Below the pieces are notes generated by a model. The model was given only the letters and a program-made list of their open reading frames with translations. It ran no database searches and was not told the origin of the DNA. Source: CAYLLD01 sp964425135 (GTDB lineage Bacteria > Pseudomonadota > Alphaproteobacteria > Rhodobacterales > Rhodobacteraceae). Taken from it: a stretch of 22,398 nucleotides of DNA. The position numbers and the translations under genes were made by a program. The stretch is from the NCBI GenBank assembly GCA_964425135.1, contig CAYRKW010000052.1, forward strand, positions 1 to 22,398, in the 5' to 3' direction. Positions 15,410 to 22,354 of the stretch are shown here, one piece after another (within the stretch, counting starts at the first letter, position 1; each line of letters begins with the position of its first letter).

Positions 15410-16297
15410 GTGCCAGATGCAAAGCAAATCAAGCTCTCTTTCGAGTTCTTCCCCCCAAACAGCACCGAGCAAAGCCTGCGCCTGTGGCGCGCGGTTGAGC
15501 GGCTGGCGCCATTGGGGCCGGAGTTCATGTCCGTCACATTCGGGGCAGGGGGCGCAACGCGGGACCGGACGCTTGCGGCTATACAGACGATTTTACATCG
15601 CGCCAATGTACCGGTTGCAGGTCATCTGACTTGTGTGAGCGCGAGCAGGGCCGAGACGTTATCGGTTGCGCGGGCCTACAAAGCGCTTGGCGTCACGTCG
15701 ATTGTCGCGCTCCGGGGGGATCCGCCAAAAGGGACGGACGCATTCGAGGCGCATGCCCATGGATTTGCGAGCGGTGACGCGCTGGTTGCGGCGCTGGCGC
15801 AGGAAATCGGTCTCGATATCTCCGTCGCTGCCTATCCAGAGCCGCACCCGAATTCGCAAGGCGCTGCGCAAGATATTGACTACCTCAAACGCAAGCAGGA
15901 TTTGGGCGCGTCCCGGGCAATCACGCAGTTTTTCTTCGAAAACGACGACTACTTCCGCTTTCGTGATGCGGCGGCGCAGGCAGGGGTCACCATGCCGATT
16001 GTGCCGGGCATTCTTCCGATTGAGAATTTCCGCAAAGTCGCGGGATTTGCCAAACGTTGCGGTGCGTCTGTGCCGGTCTGGATGGCAAAAGCCTTCGGAA
16101 ACTGTGACACGGCAGAGGATCAGAGCCTGCTCGCCACCGCTATCTGCGCTGAGCAATGCGATGGTTTGCGCCGCGAAGGTGTTGATCATCTTCACTTTTT
16201 TACGCTGAACGAGCCTGATCTGACCTATAACATCTGCCGTGCCATAGGTGCGGAACCAGTACGCTTTTCAATGGCGCGGGGCGAAGGCGCCGCCTGA
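15410..16297 (+). CDS. metF: 5,10-Methylenetetrahydrofolate reductase
   Basis: MetF reduces methylene-THF to 5-methyl-THF with FAD and NADH, feeding methionine synthase. All canonical motifs are present: FEFFPPNS at residues 11-18 with catalytic E12, SVTFGAGG at 41-48, GHLTC at 71-75, LRGDPPKG at 101-108 with the flavin-site Asp, TQFFFEND near 183, and HFFTLN near the C-terminus. The length of 295 aa from the chosen GTG at 15410 fits the family (E. coli MetF is 296). That start has GGAG about 9 nt upstream. An in-frame ATG at 15362 would add 16 residues with no ribosome binding site, so it is less likely. It is divergent from the corrinoid operon and shares its control region with five TGTCG motifs. 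Confidence 0.95.
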   Translation: MPDAKQIKLSFEFFPPNSTEQSLRLWRAVERLAPLGPEFMSVTFGAGGATRDRTLAAIQTILHRANVPVAGHLTCVSASRAETLSVARAYKALGVTSIVALRGDPPKGTDAFEAHAHGFASGDALVAALAQEIGLDISVAAYPEPHPNSQGAAQDIDYLKRKQDLGASRAITQFFFENDDYFRFRDAAAQAGVTMPIVPGILPIENFRKVAGFAKRCGASVPVWMAKAFGNCDTAEDQSLLATAICAEQCDGLRREGVDHLHFFTLNEPDLTYNICRAIGAEPVRFSMARGEGAA

Positions 16298-16386
16298 TCT
16301 ATTCTTGCCAGTTGCGCAACTCTCCGATAGCGTTGAGGTGAATTGAGGGACCGGGCGCATTCGCTCGCCCCCTTCGGAGAATTGAT

Positions 16387-17505
16387 ATGTCTGGCACTGG
16401 CCCGGATGGCTCAAAGGTGATCCCTTTTGCGCATCGGCGCAGAGGTGAGCCTTATGTGGCGCCTGAAGACCTATATGCTGCCCTTGATTTGGGCACCAAC
16501 TCCTGCCGCATGCTGATCGCGACCCCAAGCGCGGATCAGTTTCGGGTGGTGGACGCTTATTCCAAATCCGTGCGGCTCGGTATTGATCTTGAGCGTACAG
16601 GTTCGCTCTCGCGCCGCGCAATAAACCGAACTGTCTCGGCTTTGCAAACCTGCGCTGAGAAGCTCGCGGCCTATGGCGTCGTGCATACCAAATTTGTGGC
16701 AACAGAGGCCTGTCGGCGCGCCGAAAACGGGATCGGGTTTCTCGAAGAAGTGCGTGAGCAAACCGGATTGGAGCTGGAGATCATCCGCCCTAGCGAAGAA
16801 GCGCGCCTTGCGGTGATTTCCTGCGCTTCGCTGGTAGGACATGATGCGGAGCAGGCGCTGATTGTTGATATTGGTGGCGGCTCGACGGAGCTTGTCTGGA
16901 TTGATCTTGAAGGCGTCCCGCCCGACGCGCGTGCGGCGGCGATCATGCGTATTCGCCCGACCCACAAGAATAAAGGCGCACCGGTTGCGCAGGGGGAAGC
17001 GCGGGTGGTGGACTGGATTTCGGTGCCGACCGGCGTTGCAACGCTGTATGAGAAATACCGGGATGTGGATGACGACACGGCGCGGTTTGCCCTGATGAGT
17101 TGGTATTTCGAAGAGCAAATTCAGGACTTTAAGCCTTATCGCGATGAAGCGTTCTTTGGCGACCTGGAAGGGTTTCAGGTCATCGGCACATCTGGGACGG
17201 TCACAACAGTGGGTGCGGCGCATCTTGGCCTGCAACGCTATGACCGTTCAAAGGTGGACGGAATGCAAATGCGTTCGGACGAGGTGGATGCTGTTGTCAG
17301 TCAGTTCCTGCAACTCGGACCCGAAGGGCGCCGCACCCATCCCGGAATTGGCCGGGACCGCACAAGACTGATCATGGCGGGCGCTGCAATTTTTCAAACA
17401 TTATTAAGGGCTTGGCCGACAGACTGCATCCGCGTTGCAGATCGCGGGTTACGCGAAGGTCTGCTCTATTCGATGATGTCCGAAAACGGTGTATTGAACG
17501 GGTGA
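16387..17505 (+). CDS. Ppx/GppA family phosphatase (exopolyphosphatase / pppGpp phosphatase)
   Basis: A 372-aa ASKHA-fold phosphatase that hydrolyses polyphosphate ends or converts pppGpp to ppGpp; the two activities cannot be told apart by sequence. The family motifs are the phosphate-1 loop DLGTNSCRM at 34-42, FVATEACRRAENG at 103-115, the phosphate-2 loop DIGGGSTEL at 161-169, and a VPTGVATLYE block further on. It has the short GppA-like core without the C-terminal HD domain of E. coli Ppx. ATG 16387 has GGAG about 7 nt upstream. Its TGA stop overlaps the GTG start of rlmE by 4 nt, so the two are translationally coupled. This ppx-rlmE arrangement links stringent-response or phosphate metabolism with ribosome assembly and is common in Rhodobacterales. 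Confidence 0.94.
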   Translation: MSGTGPDGSKVIPFAHRRRGEPYVAPEDLYAALDLGTNSCRMLIATPSADQFRVVDAYSKSVRLGIDLERTGSLSRRAINRTVSALQTCAEKLAAYGVVHTKFVATEACRRAENGIGFLEEVREQTGLELEIIRPSEEARLAVISCASLVGHDAEQALIVDIGGGSTELVWIDLEGVPPDARAAAIMRIRPTHKNKGAPVAQGEARVVDWISVPTGVATLYEKYRDVDDDTARFALMSWYFEEQIQDFKPYRDEAFFGDLEGFQVIGTSGTVTTVGAAHLGLQRYDRSKVDGMQMRSDEVDAVVSQFLQLGPEGRRTHPGIGRDRTRLIMAGAAIFQTLLRAWPTDCIRVADRGLREGLLYSMMSENGVLNG

Positions 17506-18197
17506 GCCGACGCGGGAAGAATACATCGGGGCGCGGGGAGCGGAATTTGCGGGTGCGCGTTAAGACCGCGAAGGGGCGCAAACTTTCGTCCAAGCTCTGG
17601 CTGGAGCGGCAGCTGAACGATCCTTATGTCCGGCGCGCACAGAACGACGGATTTAGGGGAAGAGCGGCTTATAAAATACTGGAACTGAACGAGAAATTTA
17701 ATTTTCTGACCGCTGGTGCGCGCGTGGTTGATCTGGGCTGTGCTCCGGGGGGCTGGTGTCAGGTTGCGGTGCGCAAGGTTCACGCCAAAGGCAAGACCGG
17801 TAAGGTCGTCGGGATTGATTTGCAGGAGGTGGAACCGATAGATGGAGCCGACCTCTACGTCCTTGATTTTCTTGAAGATGGCGCTGACGATAAGGTCAAG
17901 GAATGGCTTGGCGGCGGCGCGAATGTGGTGATGTCGGATATGGCGGCGTCATCCTCTGGGCATAAAGGCACGGACCATTTGCGGATCATGGCGCTGGTCG
18001 AAGCGGCGGCGCAGTTTGCCACGGAAGTGCTTGAAGAGAATGGCTTTTTCATCGCCAAGGTTCTGGCAGGCGGCGCGGAAGCCGCGCTTTTGTCGGAGTT
18101 AAAAAAGCGTTTTACCAAGGTCGAACACGTCAAACCGCCCGCCAGCCGGTCGGATAGTTCGGAAAAATTTCTGGTCGCATCGGGCTTTAAAGGCTGA
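17502..18197 (+). CDS. rlmE: 23S rRNA (uridine-2'-O-)-methyltransferase RlmE
   Basis: RlmE (FtsJ/RrmJ) methylates U2552 of 23S rRNA in the A-loop during late 50S assembly, using SAM. The 231-aa protein has the SAM motif VDLGCAPGGW at 76-85 and the K-D-K-E catalytic set at K58 (AAYKIL), D146 (VMSDMA), K186 (IAKVL) and E221 (SSEKFL). The start was chosen as GTG 17502, which overlaps the ppx stop (GTGA). This gives the basic N-terminal extension SRRGKNTSGRGERNLRVRVKT typical of alphaproteobacterial RlmE. A longer in-frame ATG at 17412 lies deep within ppx and is rejected. The downstream 104 bp hold no obvious terminator but contain the 11-bp repeat array. Confidence 0.96.
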   Translation: MSRRGKNTSGRGERNLRVRVKTAKGRKLSSKLWLERQLNDPYVRRAQNDGFRGRAAYKILELNEKFNFLTAGARVVDLGCAPGGWCQVAVRKVHAKGKTGKVVGIDLQEVEPIDGADLYVLDFLEDGADDKVKEWLGGGANVVMSDMAASSSGHKGTDHLRIMALVEAAAQFATEVLEENGFFIAKVLAGGAEAALLSELKKRFTKVEHVKPPASRSDSSEKFLVASGFKG

Positions 18198-18220
18198 TCC
18201 CAGAATGCGCCAAATCCGCG

Positions 18221-18275
18221 ATGCACAACACATGCACAACCGATACACAATCTATGCACAGTCGATGCACACTTC
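18221..18275. repeat. Five tandem 11-bp repeats with ATGCACA core
   Basis: ATGCACA (once ATACACA) begins at 18221, 18232, 18243, 18254 and 18265, a strict 11-bp period. The remaining 4 bp of each unit vary (ACAC, ACCG, ATCT, GTCG, CTTC). The array lies in the convergent gap between rlmE and the minus-strand 135-aa gene, so it is not in an obvious promoter. An iteron-like protein-binding array, a transcript-end signal or a minisatellite are all possible. Confidence 0.8.
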
Positions 18276-18301
18276 GCTTGAAATCCTGCAATTAATGCGC
18301 G

Positions 18302-18709
18302 TTAGCGTGAGCGCAGGATTGTCGGAAAGCCCACATAGGCTTCGGTGTTGTGATCAAAGGTGGCCTTAACGCTTTGCTGCTTGGCGTTGATGTAGCTCAG
18401 GCTCATTCGCAGAAATCCGGGCGTGTTAAATTTGAAGAACATACCCAGCTCATCAATCGGGATGATGATGGTTTTGAGGGGGGCGAGGACGGAGAGTTTT
18501 TCGAATATCGGGAGTTTGGCAATATTCACCTGTCCGGCCGAGCCCACCAGTTTGCTCTTGAAGCGCACACGCACATCATAGGCAGGCAGATTGGCTCGGT
18601 TGATCAGATGCAGTGATAAAATACCGTCTTCCAGAACCAGATCCACGAACACCATCGGATTGACGCGTTTGGGCGCCGGTTTGGGCGTGATGCGCTCTGA
18701 AATTGCCAT
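18302..18709 (-). CDS. Hypothetical beta-rich protein next to tail-tube gene
   Basis: A 135-aa protein that I do not recognise. After a basic, Pro-rich start (about 1-15) it alternates short hydrophobic and polar stretches typical of a beta-sandwich, for example LVLEDGILSLHLINRANLPA followed by YDVRVRFKS, suggesting an Ig-like or tail-fibre-like fold. There are no Cys residues, signal peptide or membrane segments. The start was set at ATG 18709 because GGGGAGG lies 5-6 nt upstream; a longer reading from 18769 would cross the divergent promoter region. It is transcribed away from the tube gene across 75 bp. Both genes carry very similar G-rich Shine-Dalgarno sequences, so they are probably expressed together. 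A structural or assembly role with the tube protein is inference. Confidence 0.75.
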   Translation of the reverse strand: MAISERITPKPAPKRVNPMVFVDLVLEDGILSLHLINRANLPAYDVRVRFKSKLVGSAGQVNIAKLPIFEKLSVLAPLKTIIIPIDELGMFFKFNTPGFLRMSLSYINAKQQSVKATFDHNTEAYVGFPTILRSR

Positions 18710-18784
18710 GCTGCCTCCCCTTACTCTGGGAAAATTACATGAAATCCTGTAGAATTGAAACCAGCACACCAGGGGAGGGGCGTC

Positions 18785-19219
18785 ATGCCGGCATCAGACA
18801 GTCCATATTCAGCGTTCAATTTCACCGTCGAGATCGATGGGATTGAGATCGGGAAATTCTCGGAAGTTTCGGGCCTCAAGGCGACGACCGAGGTGATCGA
18901 ATATCGCGAGGGCGGCGATTTGCAAGGTGTGCGCAAACTGCCGGGTGTGACCAAATACGCGGATTTGACGCTCAAGCGGGGCATTTCGAACAATGACGAG
19001 ATGTTCAAATGGTTCCAGCAGGCGTCAAGGGGAGCGGACGGGTTTCGGCGGGATATGGCGATATCGTTGCTCAACGCGGAAAACGAGCCCGCCCTGCGCT
19101 ATGAAGTCTACAATGCGTGGCCCACGAAATATATTGGCCCCAGCTTCAATGCGTCAGAGAATGAGATTGCAATGGAAACGATCAAAATCGCGCATGAAGG
19201 CTTTATACGCGTGGATTGA
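18785..19219 (+). CDS. Contractile tail/injection-system inner tube protein (T4 gp19 / Pvc1 type)
   Basis: A 144-aa protein of the phage tail tube family (T4 gp19-like, 'conserved phage tail region protein'), which forms the hexameric inner tube of extracellular contractile injection systems and related tails. The match covers the whole length: NFTVEIDG at 12-19, KFSEVSGLKA at 24-33, EVIEYREGG at 36-44, KLPGVTKYADLTLKRG at 51-66, and YNAWPTKYIGPSFNASENEI at 109-128, then IKIAHEGF at 133-140. The start ATG 18785 has GGGGAGGGG 5-13 nt upstream; the track-style longer start is a TTG without support. No sheath, baseplate, spike, terminator or AAA+ ATPase gene flanks it, so it is an orphan tube gene here. 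It could work with genes elsewhere or have another role. Confidence 0.88.
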   Translation: MPASDSPYSAFNFTVEIDGIEIGKFSEVSGLKATTEVIEYREGGDLQGVRKLPGVTKYADLTLKRGISNNDEMFKWFQQASRGADGFRRDMAISLLNAENEPALRYEVYNAWPTKYIGPSFNASENEIAMETIKIAHEGFIRVD

Positions 19220-19242
19220 TCAGGATTATTGCAACGCTCTTT

Positions 19243-19533
19243 TTAGCTTGGCGGTGGTAGCTGTTGCACCTTGCCTTCGACTTTCTGGATACGATCGATC
19301 ATCTGCTCATGCGCCTGAATAACCGCATTGACCGCCGCAATCTGAGCCTCGCCTTTCAACTCGGCTTTCGCGAGCGCCAAGCCTTGCTCAAGCTGGTTGA
19401 TCTTCTCGTTCGATTTGTCGAGCTTGTCGGTCAGCCGTTCCACTTCCCGCTGGAGCGCTTCGACATTGCCGGTCAGGCGGGCGATGCTTTTGGCAAGTTC
19501 GGTGACCTTATTGACCCATTCGGGGATCGCCAT
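19243..19533 (-). CDS. Small coiled-coil protein of unknown function
   Basis: A 96-aa protein dominated by heptad-like helices from about residue 10 to 90 (ALQREVERLTDKLDKSNEK and LAKAELKGEAQI segments), ending in a short LPPPS tail. No membrane segment or Cys. The second gene of a minus-strand pair, it starts 21 nt after the 84-aa gene; AAGGA lies about 12 nt before its ATG. It converges with the tube gene, 23 nt apart. A dimerising scaffold or adaptor within the tail-like locus is plausible from context. No family was recognised. Confidence 0.75.
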   Translation of the reverse strand: MAIPEWVNKVTELAKSIARLTGNVEALQREVERLTDKLDKSNEKINQLEQGLALAKAELKGEAQIAAVNAVIQAHEQMIDRIQKVEGKVQQLPPPS

Positions 19534-19554
19534 AAATTCCGTCGTCCTTGAAAT

Positions 19555-19809
19555 TCAGAGTTTGAGATAGGTCTCGATTTTGGTGTTCACGGCGTTCACA
19601 TATTCGATTGTGCCATCAAGCTCGGCTGCGATCAGGGCATCGAACGCCTGTTCGTTCTGAACCATGTCCAATTCTTGCGGTGACAAACCCCATGCGGGAA
19701 CGGAACTTTTTCCAGGCGGGACCCGCCATACTGCGCCGGTTTCCTTCATAGCGCCATGATCCGTTTCCTGTTCTTTGAAGAACTTCTTTTCTCCAAATTC
19801 GTCCGACAT
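19555..19809 (-). CDS. Hypothetical 84-aa protein with hairpin-sequestered ribosome binding site
   Basis: An acidic 84-aa protein, not recognised. A polar N-terminal half (MSDEFGEKKFFKEQETDHGA) leads into VWRVPPGKSSVPAWGLSPQE at about 28-47, then a helical C-terminus. The Pro/Trp/Gly-rich centre recalls small linker or chaperone proteins of tail loci, but this is a guess. The start ATG 19809 has AGAGGAG upstream; the GGAG is part of a perfect 10-bp inverted repeat that directly abuts the ATG. It lies 52 nt after the dddP stop in the same direction and just before the coiled-coil gene, so read-through from dddP is possible. Confidence 0.75.
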   Translation of the reverse strand: MSDEFGEKKFFKEQETDHGAMKETGAVWRVPPGKSSVPAWGLSPQELDMVQNEQAFDALIAAELDGTIEYVNAVNTKIETYLKL

Positions 19810-19845
19810 CGTAAACTCCTCTTCTCTCTGAATATGGAGTTTACG
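19810..19845 (-). promoter_or_regulatory. Perfect hairpin occluding the Shine-Dalgarno of the 84-aa gene
   Basis: On the minus strand, CGTAAACTCC (19845-19836) is exactly complementary to GGAGTTTACG (19819-19810), with a 16-nt loop. The right arm contains the ribosome-binding GGAG and ends at the base before the ATG. In the mRNA this would hide the binding site, as in RNA thermometers or other translational switches. As DNA it could instead be an operator. Only the pairing is directly seen. Confidence 0.65.
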
Positions 19846-19861
19846 GTGCCAAAAATCAACT

Positions 19862-21178
19862 TTACCCTAACAAACGCTCATCAAACCGCATCTGGGTGAG
19901 GTTCTCATAGCCGTCCTCGGTGATCACTACCTGTTCTTCGAGCTTGATCGAGAAATCACCACCTTCGCGGCTGATCAGCGCCTCAACGCACAGGCATTGA
20001 CCGACTTCGAGCGGGTAGTTGAACGCCGCCGCATCTGCGTGATCTGGATAGCCGATGTGCGGCCACTCATCGCACAGGCCGACGCCGTGCATAAGGCAGG
20101 AGTATTTCTGCTTTTGATAGATGTCCGGCAGGCGGTGGGATTGCTCTACGACTTCAGGAATTGTGATTCCAGGTTTGAGCAGGTCCATGTTGTAGGCGAT
20201 ATGCTCCATCCCCAATCTCATATCCTCAATCATATCCGGACGCGGATCACCGTCGCCGACCCAATAGGTCCGCGAGATATCGGTGCAGATACCATAAGCG
20301 CCGATAAGATCGGTGTCGTAGGCGACAATCTCGTTATTACCGATGATCCGCGGGCCGCATTCCTGAAACCACGGGTTTGTCCGCGGGCCTGAAGAGAGCA
20401 GGCGGGTTTCGATCCACTCACCGCCGCGCCGGATGTTCTCAGCGTGCAGGATCGCCCAGACATCATCCTCGGACATGCCTGGATGGGTACCGTCCTCCAT
20501 GGCGACACACGCGGCTTCACAGGCACGGATGGAGGCGCGCATGGCTTTGATCTCATCGGGGCCTTTGATCGCGCGGGCAAATTCCATCAGCTCCTCGCCA
20601 TCGGGCACCTCGTAGCCCGCCGCCTCAAACGCGCGCAGACCGCGCGGCATGATCTTGTCGATCGCCAGACGCCTGAGGCCCGGAGCGTGTTCATCAAGGA
20701 TCTCTTTGACCTGCTGCACCAACTCGGACGCTTTGGCCGCACCCGCATCGCCGTTTGAGAAATAGAACATCGACGCGCCAGACCGCACATCACTCACCAA
20801 CGGATTGAAATCGGCCAGAAAGAGCGAGTTTTTGTAGTCAAACAGAACCATATGCCCATCGGCGCAGACAAGGCAGGCGCGGAAGGGGTTGTGGGTATTC
20901 CAAAGCTGCATATTGGTGCTGTCTGTGGCGTATCGAATGCTCAAGGGATCGAAGAGGAGCACGCCCGCACAGTCCCGCGCTACGATATGATCAACGATGC
21001 GTGCGTGGCGATAGGCGCGCATGGCATCAAGATTGGGCATCTCAAGCCCCTGCGCCGCCCATTCCTCAAACGCCAGCTTCGTCGGTCCGATCTCTATACG
21101 GTCGTTGTCATCGGGCGAGCCATCGGGCTTGAGCGGCGTGGGTGAGACTTTGCGGGTCGAAGAGAAGTGCTGGTTCAT
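19862..21178 (-). CDS. dddP: Dimethylsulfoniopropionate (DMSP) lyase DddP, M24 metallopeptidase fold
   Basis: DddP cleaves DMSP to dimethyl sulfide and acrylate in marine Roseobacters. The 438-aa protein opens MNQHFSSTRK like known DddP proteins, and has a creatinase-like N-domain to about 190, then the pita-bread M24 domain. The metal-site residues of the structurally studied Ruegeria enzyme (as I recall them) are all present with a constant offset of 7: D288, D290, D300, H364, E399 and E414. The proposed catalytic Asp is D370 in GLCDEWP, and the substrate-site Tyr is Y359. Other signature blocks are ATDSTNMQLWN at 84-94 and GEWIETRLLSSGPRTNPWFQ at 253-272. This separates it from ordinary Xaa-Pro aminopeptidases. 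It is unaccompanied by a DMSP transporter, acrylate genes or a dedicated regulator in the window. Start ATG 21178 has GGATAA upstream. Confidence 0.9.
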   Translation of the reverse strand: MNQHFSSTRKVSPTPLKPDGSPDDNDRIEIGPTKLAFEEWAAQGLEMPNLDAMRAYRHARIVDHIVARDCAGVLLFDPLSIRYATDSTNMQLWNTHNPFRACLVCADGHMVLFDYKNSLFLADFNPLVSDVRSGASMFYFSNGDAGAAKASELVQQVKEILDEHAPGLRRLAIDKIMPRGLRAFEAAGYEVPDGEELMEFARAIKGPDEIKAMRASIRACEAACVAMEDGTHPGMSEDDVWAILHAENIRRGGEWIETRLLSSGPRTNPWFQECGPRIIGNNEIVAYDTDLIGAYGICTDISRTYWVGDGDPRPDMIEDMRLGMEHIAYNMDLLKPGITIPEVVEQSHRLPDIYQKQKYSCLMHGVGLCDEWPHIGYPDHADAAAFNYPLEVGQCLCVEALISREGGDFSIKLEEQVVITEDGYENLTQMRFDERLLG

Positions 21179-21375
21179 ATGGCGTTATCCTTGGCGTGGC
21201 TCACCGTCATGCTGCGCAAGAAATTACGGTCTGAACGGTTGATTTGCGCCAGAATCGTGTCGTTTTTAGTCTTCAATGCGCAGATTATGCGATTGCCGTG
21301 ACCTTCAAAACACGTCTTATGTCATTGATAATGTTAGATTTAGAAACATGTGATCGCCGGATGTGCTCGAATTTA

Positions 21376-21404
21376 TTGACATCGGGTAGGGGGCCGGTGT
21401 TAGC
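21376..21404 (+). promoter_or_regulatory. Possible sigma-70 type promoter of the phosphatase-like gene
   Basis: A perfect TTGACA -35 hexamer lies at 21376-21381. Seventeen nt later is GTTAGC (21399-21404), a weak -10. A transcript starting near 21411 would have a leader of about 45 nt before the ATG at 21455. Confidence 0.45.
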
Positions 21405-21443
21405 CTAGCTTCCATAGTGTAAAGTTGTTTTGGCATTAAATTT

Positions 21444-21451
21444 GGGGGGGG
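21444..21451 (+). promoter_or_regulatory. Homopolymeric G8 ribosome binding site
   Basis: Eight consecutive G residues end 3 nt before the ATG at 21455 and form the only purine-rich tract available as Shine-Dalgarno. A poly-G tract in this place can gain or lose bases by slippage and so change spacing. Confidence 0.5.
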
Positions 21452-21454
21452 ATT

Positions 21455-22354
21455 ATGCCGATTTCGATTGGAGTCTTGCGACCTGTTTCGATCGCAGTTT
21501 TGTTGGCGCTTATCTTAGGGTTTTTCGGTGCGATTGATCCGCTCCTTGACGCCTTGGGGCGCTATCGTGTTCCGCTGACGGTGACACTGGGGATTATGAC
21601 GTTGCTGATGGTGGTGCGCGGGCAGCAGATGACCGCACTGTTTACCGGCGTTGCGGTCCTTTTTAGCATGCTCACTGTGCTGGCCTATGCAACGATAGAT
21701 GCCCCGCGCGAGCGGCCGGATTTGCGGATGATGCAGATCAACACCGCGCATGATAATGACCTGATTTCTGATCTTGCGCGGCAAATCCGGGCGGAAAATC
21801 CGGATATCGTGACCATGCAGGAGCTTTCGCCGGACAATCAGGCGATAGTCGATCTGCTGGCGCGCTCTTATCCGTATTCGGCTGTGTGCGCGCTCAACGG
21901 GGTAGGGTCGGTGGCTGTGATGTCGCGTTTTGCCTTTGCAGATGGCTCGATGCCGTATTGCGACGAGGGCTGGGGCTTTGTGATGGTCAATCTGAGCACA
22001 CCCGATGGTGAGATCAAAGTGGGATCGCTGCATATCGCGCCGGACGCAGGTGATTTGAAGTTCCAGCAAAACCACAGAATCGCGGAGTACCTCTCTGATA
22101 TCGAAGGGGAATTTGTGATCGCTGGTGATTTCAACAACACCGCATGGAGCCATTCGCTCGGGGTGATCGCAAATGCCGCACGGGCGGAACCGGCCAAGGG
22201 CATGCAAAGCACGAAACGCTCAATGATGGGGCTGTTTGGTTTTCGCATGGACCACGTTCTGGTGCCATCAGGCTGGCAAGCGCGCACATCCGTGCAGGAC
22301 GCCCCAGGATCAGACCACAACGCGATTGTAGCAGATATCTACGTGCGGGGATGA
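21455..22354 (+). CDS. Membrane-anchored endonuclease/exonuclease/phosphatase family protein
   Basis: A 299-aa protein with three hydrophobic segments (about 10-27, 38-54 and 60-79) followed by an EEP catalytic domain of about 210 residues. The metal-dependent active site is recognisable: N96 (QINTAHDN), E123 (MQELS), H193 (SLHIAP), D225 and N227 (AGDFNNTAWS), D266 (RMDHVL) and the terminal SDHNAI at 286-291. This N-terminal membrane layout is typical of a widespread bacterial subgroup whose substrate is unknown; phosphodiester-containing lipids, nucleic acids or phosphosugars are all possible. With an odd number of helices, the domain probably faces the periplasm. The gene is divergent from dddP and stands alone in the window; 44 bp of featureless sequence follow it. 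Confidence 0.85.
   Translation: MPISIGVLRPVSIAVLLALILGFFGAIDPLLDALGRYRVPLTVTLGIMTLLMVVRGQQMTALFTGVAVLFSMLTVLAYATIDAPRERPDLRMMQINTAHDNDLISDLARQIRAENPDIVTMQELSPDNQAIVDLLARSYPYSAVCALNGVGSVAVMSRFAFADGSMPYCDEGWGFVMVNLSTPDGEIKVGSLHIAPDAGDLKFQQNHRIAEYLSDIEGEFVIAGDFNNTAWSHSLGVIANAARAEPAKGMQSTKRSMMGLFGFRMDHVLVPSGWQARTSVQDAPGSDHNAIVADIYVRG

Larger units (their letters stand above)
21179..21454. other. Intergenic region between dddP and the divergent phosphatase-like gene
   Basis: 276 bp with no gene. It must hold both promoters. On the dddP side, ATGTT (21331-21335) and AACAT (21345-21349) form a small inverted repeat that could be an operator. Nothing else was recognised besides the plus-strand promoter elements listed separately. 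Confidence 0.4.

Noticed and set aside
16353..16370. Terminator between metF and ppx (GGGCG/CGCCC hairpin)
   Set aside because: A 5-bp stem with no T run; too weak to call, although a minor hairpin exists before the ppx start.
17412..18197. Longer RlmE starting at ATG 17412
   Set aside because: This start overlaps 94 bases of ppx. The GTG at 17502 overlaps the ppx stop as GTGA and gives the expected N-terminus.
18221..18275. CRISPR array
   Set aside because: The repeat core is only 7 bp with 4-bp intervals, far too short for repeats and spacers, and there are no cas genes.
18302..19809. Prophage or prophage remnant
   Set aside because: Only one tail-type gene is present. There is no integrase, terminase, portal, capsid or lysis gene, no att repeats were seen, and base composition is like the neighbours.
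19862..21178. Annotation as a plain Xaa-Pro aminopeptidase (M24)
   Set aside because: The fold is M24, but the N-terminus, the STNMQLWN block and the whole set of DddP active-site residues fit the DMSP lyase better.
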